A stretch of DNA of 6,312 nucleotides from Thermogutta sp. GTDB lineage: Bacteria > Planctomycetota > Planctomycetia > Pirellulales > Thermoguttaceae. Below are positions 1 through 4,958 of the stretch, piece after piece. A program made the translations under genes and the position numbers. The stretch's first letter is position 1. The number at the start of each line of letters is the position of its first letter. The DNA is taken from the NCBI RefSeq assembly GCF_014359955.1, contig NZ_JACIYL010000202.1:1-6312 (forward strand), in the 5' to 3' direction. Under the pieces are notes generated by a model. The model was given only the letters and a program-made list of their open reading frames with translations, had not been told where the DNA came from and did no database searches.

Positions 1-151
1 ATAGGGATTAAGGGCCCGATGGCAGAGGCCCTTCCAGCACAGGCAGCAGACGCGCTTGGAAAAGGGAAAAGTCTGGCCAGAGTGACGCACACAAACGATC
101 CTGGAGAGTGACAAACGTTCGTCGGAAAAATTTTGTAAGGGTGTGCCAATT
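1..151 (+). other. Left-edge region, possible 3' tail of an upstream gene
   Basis: One plus frame is open from base 1 to a TGA at 109-111. It would encode an Ala/Gly/Lys-rich tail of about 36 residues ending in THTNDPGE, and I do not recognise it. A second plus frame has a TAG at 2-4, so the upstream gene could equally end there. Third-position base use in the open frame is mixed and does not settle the question. In ebo-type clusters the gene before the TatD-like member is eboA, but nothing visible here identifies it. Bases 112-151 carry only the ribosome-binding site of the next gene. Confidence 0.2.
137..141 (+). promoter_or_regulatory. Ribosome-binding site that selects the ATG at 152
   Basis: AAGGG lies 10 nt before the ATG at 152. 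A GTG at 143 is in the same frame but sits only 1 nt after this motif, too close to use it. The ATG is therefore the better start. It also puts the first metal-binding histidine at residue 7, as is normal for TatD-like proteins. Confidence 0.55.
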
Positions 152-1000
152 ATGCTGATCATTCAACCGCATTACCACGCTATCGCGAGAACCACCCAGG
201 ATTACGAGCGAATGGCTGCTGCGGGGGTGGTAGCCGTGGCCGAGCCGGCCTTCTGGGCGGGATTTGATCGTCGTTATCCCGAGACGTTTTTGGACTATTT
301 CCGACAGATCAGTGAGTTTGAACCCACCCGAGCGGCCCAGTACGGCATTCGCCATTTCTGCTGGGTGGCGGTGAATCCAAAGGAAGCCGAGAACCTGGAA
401 ATCAGTCACGCTGTGCTTTCCCAGATGCCGGAGTTCTTCCGCAAACCGACGGTGCTGGGCGTGGGTGAGACGGGATTGCACAAGTCCACCAAGAATGAGT
501 GCGAAGTTTTTGAGGCGCAAATTGAGCTGGCCCTCCGGTACGATCAATTGCTCCTCGTTCATACGCCCCATCTGGAAGATAAATACTACGGGACGAAAAG
601 AATTCTGGAAGTTCTGAAAGGCTTTTCCATCGACCCCAGTCGGGTCTGGATTGATCATGTGGAAGAGCACACGATCAAAATGGTGAAAGATGCGGGCTAC
701 TGGGTGGGGTTTACGCTCTACCCAATCACCAAGTGTTCTCCCAAGCGTGCCGTGGACATGCTCGAGCGTTACGGTTGGGAGCGAACGCTCATTAATTCCT
801 CTGCGGATTGGGGTCCGAGCGATCCGGCCACACTTCACGAGTGCATCTTCGAGTTTCGCCGGCGCGGCTATGGCTTGGAGGAAGCGCTGGAGGTGTTCTA
901 CAATAACCCAGTGCGTTACCTGTCTCAGAATCCCAAGTTCGATTTGCCGCTGGTGAAGATGGAAATGCTCACGCCCACGGGAGCCGTGCCCGTCGCGTGA
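152..1000 (+). CDS. TatD-superfamily metal-dependent hydrolase, EboB-like
   Basis: This encodes a 282-residue TIM-barrel amidohydrolase-type protein, a usual length for TatD proteins (about 260-280). In order I see an HxH metal motif (H7-Y-H9), a conserved block RTTQDYERMAAAG at about 14-26, AEPAFW at about 30-35, GETG with the bridging Glu at 106, HTPH at 137-140, a DH at 168-169, and SADWG with Asp219. This covers the whole family set of metal ligands. The RTTxDY and AEPAFW blocks resemble EboB, the TatD-like member of the ebo cluster (eustigmatophyte/bacterial operon) used for export or processing of secondary metabolites, as I recall that family. The residue two before HxH is Gln, where TatD proteins usually have Asp. 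The substrate is unknown, and the protein is probably cytoplasmic because no signal peptide is visible. No eboC-type prenyltransferase follows, since the next gene is convergent and unrelated. Family assignment is strong; the ebo link is tentative. Confidence 0.88.
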   Translation: MLIIQPHYHAIARTTQDYERMAAAGVVAVAEPAFWAGFDRRYPETFLDYFRQISEFEPTRAAQYGIRHFCWVAVNPKEAENLEISHAVLSQMPEFFRKPTVLGVGETGLHKSTKNECEVFEAQIELALRYDQLLLVHTPHLEDKYYGTKRILEVLKGFSIDPSRVWIDHVEEHTIKMVKDAGYWVGFTLYPITKCSPKRAVDMLERYGWERTLINSSADWGPSDPATLHECIFEFRRRGYGLEEALEVFYNNPVRYLSQNPKFDLPLVKMEMLTPTGAVPVA

Positions 1001-1172
1001 CTCTCGTCGCTGGTTGCGTTAGCGGGCTTATGCTGTCATCGCACGTCCGATCTGGAGGGCGTGGGCGCCCCGGCTGGAACGTCACGCCGCGGAGCGTGCG
1101 GGACCCACCCCCTGAACGGATGGGTCGAAACCTGCTTCTCTTGATGGTGACTCGGAGACGCAGGGAGACGCC
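1001..1172. other. Convergent intergenic spacer with GC hairpins
   Basis: No gene is supported in this spacer between two 3' ends. It holds three short perfect inverted repeats: GGGCG/CGCCC at 1057-1070 (loop TGGG), CACGC/GCGTG at 1083-1098, and GACCCA/TGGGTC at 1102-1126 (13-nt loop). None has a following T run on either strand, so none is a convincing intrinsic terminator. They could still contribute to 3'-end formation. Confidence 0.4.
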
Positions 1173-2576
1173 TCACGGAGTTTTGGTTGTGGAGGCTTTC
1201 GACTCGGACGCAGGGGCAGTGGGCTTGGCGTCGGCCGGCCCGAGCAGTTCCTCCAGCTTCTTGCCCAACTCTTCTCCACGGACATCCATGGCGAGGACCG
1301 TTCCGTCTTTTCCGACCAGCATCGTGGTCGGCACGGCGAGGATGCCGTAATACCGGGCGGGATCGGCGGGGCCTTTGGCATTGGGGTCCTGAACATGAAT
1401 GATGGTCCAGGGGATTTTTTCGCTCTCGATATATTTGTCGAGGGCTGATCGGTCATCGTCGATGCTTATTCCCACCACATCGAAGCCCTTGTCGTGGTAG
1501 CGTTCGTAATTTGCCTTAATGTTCGGCATTTCCGCGCGACAGGGGCCGCACCACGTGGCAAAGAAATCCACCAGCACGATTTTTCCGCGGTACTGGGCCC
1601 AGTTAAAATCTTTGCCGTCTGTCGTTTTGCCCGCCAGCTCCATTTTTTTGCCGGGCAGCTCGAGTCGCCGACCAGCGCCCTGAAGCTGCTCTCCTGCCTC
1701 GGCGATGGCGGGGTTACTGTTTTTCGCCAGCAGTTCACCGAACTTCTGGTAGTACTGCCCAGCCGGGAAGTCGAGTTCGGCATATTCCAGCGGAGAAAGG
1801 ATCTGCATGAGCACGGCAATATCCGCTTCGTCGGGGCTGGCTTTCTGGGCAAGCAAATTGAGCATCTCGTCGAGATACTTCTTGACTTCACCAGCCAGAG
1901 CGGCCTTTTCGTCAGGGGAGTGCATCTGGAGCCTCAGGGCCAGAAGTCCGCCCCGTGCCCTCGTCGCGACATCTTTGAAGCCGAGTTGTTCAATTTTGTG
2001 GGGGATCTTGGCGACGTCGGCCAAAAGGTCCGGACCGCCAAGTCGAGGACCCATCAGGGCCCACTGGGCGGCCGCCTGCACATCCTCTGCCTTGAGGGGC
2101 AGTTTGCCCTCGAGAACACGGTTGGCCAGAGAGACAAGCTGCTTGCCCATCTCCGGAACCAGCTTTCGAGCTTCGGGATCCCGCATCCGCAACAGTTGCA
2201 GGAGCGCCTGAAATTTCCAGTGAAGAGCCTTATCGATCGTGGAAGCATCCGTCCCGGCCTGAGCGATGATTTTGTCGGCGGCCGTCATGATAGCCTGGGC
2301 CTGCTTCTGCCGAAACACCATCAGCCCCTGCGTGTCCGGCGGCCCCAGTTCCTTGCTCAGTTTCTCGATAAACTGAAACAGTTGCTCAGGCGTTCCTTCG
2401 GGGACTGTGATGTCCTGGGAACCCTGCGGTGGGGCGGCCTCAGTTGCAGGGGCTGCTGGACCGGGCGAAGTGCCCGATTCCGCCCGTGCAGCGAAGGCGC
2501 CTATTCCCGCCAGAATTCCCACCGTCAGGGCGCATCCCCCCAACACACACACGTTCAACCATCCGCGCTTGCACAT
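1173..2576 (-). CDS. Exported TlpA-like thioredoxin-fold protein with helical N-terminal domain
   Basis: This encodes 467 residues from the ATG at 2576. The start is chosen because residues 1-32 then form a clean signal peptide: basic MCKR, a hydrophobic core, and an A-R-A cleavage motif at 30-32. In-frame starts at 2612 and 2663 would bury the signal behind a 12- to 29-residue extension. A low-complexity Pro/Ala linker follows (about 33-53). Next comes a long, mostly helical Leu/Ala/Lys-rich region (about 55-300) that I do not recognise. The C-terminal TlpA/AhpC-type domain (about 305-450) has FFATWCGPC with redox cysteines Cys343 and Cys346, and the cis-Pro loop AVPTT (Pro416). The family carries out thiol-disulfide exchange outside the cytoplasm, and both cysteines suggest an active site. 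The tail after about 448 is Thr/Ser/Ala/Lys-rich and probably disordered. The partner is unknown. Planctomycetes carry many such fusions, which fits the setting. Confidence 0.87.
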   Translation of the reverse strand: MCKRGWLNVCVLGGCALTVGILAGIGAFAARAESGTSPGPAAPATEAAPPQGSQDITVPEGTPEQLFQFIEKLSKELGPPDTQGLMVFRQKQAQAIMTAADKIIAQAGTDASTIDKALHWKFQALLQLLRMRDPEARKLVPEMGKQLVSLANRVLEGKLPLKAEDVQAAAQWALMGPRLGGPDLLADVAKIPHKIEQLGFKDVATRARGGLLALRLQMHSPDEKAALAGEVKKYLDEMLNLLAQKASPDEADIAVLMQILSPLEYAELDFPAGQYYQKFGELLAKNSNPAIAEAGEQLQGAGRRLELPGKKMELAGKTTDGKDFNWAQYRGKIVLVDFFATWCGPCRAEMPNIKANYERYHDKGFDVVGISIDDDRSALDKYIESEKIPWTIIHVQDPNAKGPADPARYYGILAVPTTMLVGKDGTVLAMDVRGEELGKKLEELLGPADAKPTAPASESKASTTKTP

Positions 2577-2585
2577 ACCGACCAG

Positions 2586-2590
2586 CCTTT
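2586..2590 (-). promoter_or_regulatory. Probable ribosome-binding site for the TlpA-like gene
   Basis: On the minus strand GGAAAGG ends 9 nt before the ATG at 2576. For the alternative ATG at 2612 the nearest purine motif is GGGAG at 12 nt, a poorer spacing. The match to the anti-Shine-Dalgarno sequence is only moderate. Confidence 0.4.
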
Positions 2591-2727
2591 CCGCCGAATC
2601 GCACCAAACCATGAAACGAACACACTCCCGCTTCACCCGGGAGTCCGAAATCTGCCCAGGCACCTATAACCCTATGGGGTTTTGAGAAGAAAAGCAAGCA
2701 CGAGGGGCGCGGAGCGTCCGCAAGCAG

Positions 2728-2749
2728 GCTCAAACCGCCCAAGTGGCGG
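2728..2749 (-). terminator. Possible weak intrinsic terminator after the LOG-family gene
   Basis: On the minus strand, about 17 nt after the stop codon, CCGCC-ACTTG-GGCGG forms a 5-bp GC stem with a 5-nt loop, followed by TTTGAG. The stem is short and the T run is only three bases, so the call is weak. Confidence 0.3.
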
Positions 2750-2766
2750 GAGTAGTGCCAGCGAGT

Positions 2767-3660
2767 CTAATGGGCAATCCCGCCGCCGTTTTCCCAGTGG
2801 ACAGGAACGGCGTGCAGGGCCGTAAGATGGTGGAAGCGGCAGATCTTGTCCCAGGCCTCTTCGGCCGTCTCAGCGAACTCGAAAAGATTGAGGTCTTCAT
2901 CGTCGATGACGCCCTCATCGGCGAGAAACTGAAAATCGATCACGCGTTCCCAGTACTCCCGCCCAAAGATGATGATGGGAATGGGCTGCATCCTGCCTGT
3001 CTGCCGAAGTGTGAGGGCGTCGGTCAGTTCATCCAGGGTGCCAAAACCGCCGGGGAACACTACGAGGGCCTTGGCTCGCAGCAGGAAGTGGAATTTCCGC
3101 AGAGCAAAATAACGGAATTGGAAACAGAGCTCGGGCGTGATGTAGGGATTCGGAATCTGCTCCAGTGGCAACCGGATGTTAAGCCCGATCGATTTCGCCC
3201 CCGCTTCGTAAGCGCCGCGATTGGCGGCCTCCATAATCCCAGGACCTCCCCCGGTGCAGATCACGTAGTCGCACTGCCCATCCTGTTTGCAGGATTGTGA
3301 GACGAGATAGGCGAACTGTCGGGCAAGATCGTAATACCGGCTCTTGGCAAGAAGCCTCTGTGCCCGGGAAACCGCCCGCTTGAGCTTGGGATTGTCCGGA
3401 TCGGCGCGGAGCGCGGCCTCGGCTTCCTCCAGCAAACGGCGGGCTTCCGGCTCATCCACGATGCGGGTGCTTCCAAAGACCACGACCGTCGAATTGATTT
3501 TTTCCCGCTCAAAGGCCAGTTCCGGTTTAAGCAACTCCAATTCCATCCGGTTGGGTCGGAGCTTGGGATCGGCAAGAAACTCCAAATCCTGGTAGGCCAG
3601 CCGATAGCTGGGAGACTTCAGGATCCGTTCGATGGCGGCTTGCCGTTCCTGGGGGTCCAT
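2767..3660 (-). CDS. LOG/TIGR00730-family nucleotide 5'-monophosphate phosphoribohydrolase-like protein
   Basis: This encodes 297 residues with a Rossmann-like fold of the LOG family, often mislabelled lysine decarboxylase. Visible are the first strand VVVFGSTRI (59-67), GGGPGIMEAANRGA (137-150), the substrate-binding LRKFHFLLRA region (about 187-196), and the signature PGGFGTLDE (203-211). Family members release a base from nucleoside 5'-monophosphates, such as cytokinin ribotides in LOG proper. In bacteria the true substrate is often unclear. Compared with a minimal LOG protein (about 190 residues), this one has an N-terminal extension of about 55 residues. It also has a charged helical insert of about 35 residues (72-108) between the first strand and the next helix. 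No signal peptide is visible, so it is probably cytoplasmic. The ATG at 3660 is preceded by GAGG at 6 nt. Family assignment is strong; the exact substrate is unknown. Confidence 0.88.
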   Translation of the reverse strand: MDPQERQAAIERILKSPSYRLAYQDLEFLADPKLRPNRMELELLKPELAFEREKINSTVVVFGSTRIVDEPEARRLLEEAEAALRADPDNPKLKRAVSRAQRLLAKSRYYDLARQFAYLVSQSCKQDGQCDYVICTGGGPGIMEAANRGAYEAGAKSIGLNIRLPLEQIPNPYITPELCFQFRYFALRKFHFLLRAKALVVFPGGFGTLDELTDALTLRQTGRMQPIPIIIFGREYWERVIDFQFLADEGVIDDEDLNLFEFAETAEEAWDKICRFHHLTALHAVPVHWENGGGIAH

Positions 3661-3853
3661 GTCGTGCCTCAGTCGTTAAAAAGGAAAAAACGACGGTTTT
3701 GTTTATCTCGTGGCGATCTCCCGACTCTTGCAGATTACCCAGAAGCTGGAATTTCTCCAAGGTCAATCCATCAGGAACGTGGTCTCTCCGAAACGGGGAC
3801 ACGCGGTTTATTCCGGTTGTTCGGGAAGGCCCGACCTGCCAGGTGCCTGTCTT
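3661..3853. other. Intergenic spacer between the prepilin peptidase homologue and the LOG-family gene
   Basis: No gene is supported in these 193 bases. The plus strand near the right end has a short TCGGG-AAGG-CCCGA hairpin followed by a small ACCT-GCC-AGGT palindrome. Both are just downstream of the minus-strand stop at 3854, and neither has a T run. An AT-rich patch around 3675-3710 lies just upstream of the LOG-family gene and is where its promoter would be expected. I cannot identify clear -35/-10 boxes. Confidence 0.35.
3667..3670 (-). promoter_or_regulatory. Ribosome-binding site of the LOG-family gene
   Basis: GAGG on the minus strand lies 6 nt before the ATG at 3660 and supports that start. 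Confidence 0.55.
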
Positions 3854-4741
3854 CTATACGAGAAATAGAAGGCCCCAGTTGGCCAGTCCCCAGAGAGCCA
3901 GAACGCCCCCCCGAAGGCGCCGTGCCTGTTCGACTTCCGAAAAAGCCCTTTTGCGGCTCCCTCGGAATTTCCGCGAAGATGCCCAGCCCTGTAAAACGAG
4001 CGCCACAACTCCCAAAATAATCCCCACCGGTGCAGGCCAGACGAGGGCTGCCATCCCTGTGGCGAAGGTCCAATCCCATGAATGAACATCGGGGCGGCCT
4101 GCGCGATTGAGCCGCTTCAGCGCTCGATGACTGACAATATCCGCCGCCCATCCGAGAGCGATTCCGACGATCAAATCGGCCCAAAACGCAGGTCCGAGCG
4201 GACTATCACTCAAAATGGGAACATGACGCTCGACAGGCCATAGCGACATGAGTCCATTCGCCAGGACCGTGATGCCGATACAGGGCGTCCACACAACAAG
4301 GGGAACGGGTTGGCCGTCCCAGGAGATGGCCGCCACCACGAAAACGGTCAGCAGGAACGCCGCCAGAGAAAGCACCTGCAACAGCACGGCCGTGGCCGCA
4401 TGATCCATCACGGCAATCCCACCCAACCACTGGCCCCAGTGTCCCGTACTGACCACCTGCGCTGTGGAGCCCACAATCACGCTGGAGATGGCCTCCACAA
4501 GCGGGTAGCGCACCGAGATGGGAGCACCACAATCGCGGCATCGGCCGCGTAAAATGAGCCAACTGAGGACGGGAAGATTGTCGAACCAGCGGATGGGATG
4601 CCCGCAGTGGGGACAGTGTGAGCCTGGCCAGACCAGACTTTCACCTCGCGGCAGCCGGTGGATGACGACGTTGAGAAAACTCCCCACCACGGCGCCGATG
4701 ACGAACCACCAGATTTGGATGACGGTATCGAGTGCGTTCAA
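3854..4741 (-). CDS. Prepilin peptidase (type 4 leader peptidase, A24) homologue with degenerate peptidase motifs
   Basis: This encodes 295 residues, a normal length for PilD-type enzymes, which cleave and N-methylate type IV prepilins at the inner membrane. The N-terminal domain is well conserved. A membrane segment (about 7-24) with GSFLNVVIHRLPRG is followed by the two metal-type pairs CPHC (43-46) and CRDC (68-71), then SVRYPLVE. About five or six more hydrophobic segments follow (about 105-138, 148-168, 183-202, 226-252, 277-294). The peptidase half is divergent. The usual DxDxxxLP motif reads S140-W-D142-G-Q-P-V-P, so Ser sits where I place the first catalytic Asp. The usual GxGDxK reads H-S-W-D223-W-T. 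The protein may be inactive as a peptidase or belong to a planctomycete variant. The start is TTG at 4741, chosen from its ribosome-binding site and because the protein then begins right before the first membrane segment. No pilin gene is nearby. Confidence 0.8.
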   Translation of the reverse strand: MNALDTVIQIWWFVIGAVVGSFLNVVIHRLPRGESLVWPGSHCPHCGHPIRWFDNLPVLSWLILRGRCRDCGAPISVRYPLVEAISSVIVGSTAQVVSTGHWGQWLGGIAVMDHAATAVLLQVLSLAAFLLTVFVVAAISWDGQPVPLVVWTPCIGITVLANGLMSLWPVERHVPILSDSPLGPAFWADLIVGIALGWAADIVSHRALKRLNRAGRPDVHSWDWTFATGMAALVWPAPVGIILGVVALVLQGWASSRKFRGSRKRAFSEVEQARRLRGGVLALWGLANWGLLFLV

Positions 4742-4748
4742 GGCGGAG

Positions 4749-4753
4749 CCCTC
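4749..4753 (-). promoter_or_regulatory. Ribosome-binding site supporting a TTG start
   Basis: On the minus strand GAGGG lies 7 nt before the TTG at 4741. The conserved first membrane segment begins about 7 residues after this TTG, and I see no ATG in the frame between the TTG and the GSFLNVV motif. TTG is therefore the best start. Confidence 0.6.
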
Positions 4754-4800
4754 AACTCGGCGTCACTGGGACGGAAATCGCGATGGCTTATCTTGATGAT

Positions 4801-4828
4801 AGGACACCCTGCCGCGGCGTGATATAAT
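4801..4828 (+). promoter_or_regulatory. Sigma-70-type promoter for the Gfo/Idh/MocA gene
   Basis: A perfect -10 hexamer TATAAT lies at 4823-4828. A four-of-six match to the -35 hexamer, AGGACA, lies at 4801-4806, with a 16-nt spacer. Transcription would start near 4835, giving a leader of about 120 nt before the ATG at 4959. The region is otherwise GC-rich, so the TATAAT stands out. A minus-strand promoter for the divergent gene should be close by but is not clear. Confidence 0.55.
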
Positions 4829-4851
4829 GGCGGCGGCTGATGTCCCCTAAT

Positions 4852-4934
4852 CGCCCGCGCTGTTAGCGACGGAGGACCGGGCGTTTGGGGTAGGGGAAAC
4901 ACGACAAGGCGGCCGAAGTCAATCCGCCCATTTT
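4852..4934 (+). other. Structured 5' leader of the Gfo/Idh/MocA gene
   Basis: Two inverted repeats lie between the promoter and the ribosome-binding site. The first has an outer stem CGCCCG/CGGGCG (4852-4857 with 4878-4883) enclosing CGCT-GTT-AGCG (4858-4868), followed by TTT. The second pairs GGCGG (4908-4912) with CCGCC (4924-4928) and is followed by CATTTTAT. The layout could allow attenuation or simply stabilise the mRNA. It matches no riboswitch class that I recognise. Confidence 0.3.
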
Positions 4935-4944
4935 ATGCAAAAAC

Positions 4945-4950
4945 GAGGAG
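4945..4950 (+). promoter_or_regulatory. Strong ribosome-binding site of the Gfo/Idh/MocA gene
   Basis: GAGGAG lies 8 nt before the ATG at 4959. It fixes the start and leaves the twin-arginine signal immediately at the N-terminus. Confidence 0.75.
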
Positions 4951-4958
4951 ACCACGAT

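Larger units (their letters stand above)
2577..2766. other. Intergenic spacer between the LOG-family and TlpA-like genes
   Basis: No gene is supported here. The spacer carries a perfect hairpin GCGGA-GCG-TCCGC at 2709-2721, a small AACCC/GGGTT hairpin at 2668-2681, and the possible terminator listed separately. The promoter of the TlpA-like gene should lie here on the minus strand. The best candidate -10 (TATAGG, reading from 2668 to 2663) has no good -35, so I do not call it. Confidence 0.4.

Noticed and set aside
143..151. GTG start for the TatD-like gene
   Set aside because: It sits 1 nt from the AAGGG motif, too close for initiation. The ATG at 152 is better spaced and matches the usual family N-terminus.
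8..838. Minus-strand open frame of about 276 codons
   Set aside because: It is antisense to the TatD-like gene, which carries the complete set of family metal motifs. It is a shadow frame.
1057..1126. Bidirectional intrinsic terminator between the convergent genes
   Set aside because: Hairpins are present, but no T run follows on either strand.
1494..2669. Plus-strand open frame of about 391 codons
   Set aside because: It is antisense to the TlpA-like gene. Its translation is rich in Arg, His, Gln and Pro without motifs. The minus-strand frame has a signal peptide and WCGPC.
2663..2691. Minus-strand promoter for the TlpA-like gene (TATAGG with TTCTTC)
   Set aside because: The -10 matches four of six bases, and the -35 at the right distance is poor. 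This is not above chance.
4789..4801. Small inverted repeat TATC-TTGAT-GATA as an operator
   Set aside because: The arms are only 4 bp, with no second copy and no regulator gene nearby.
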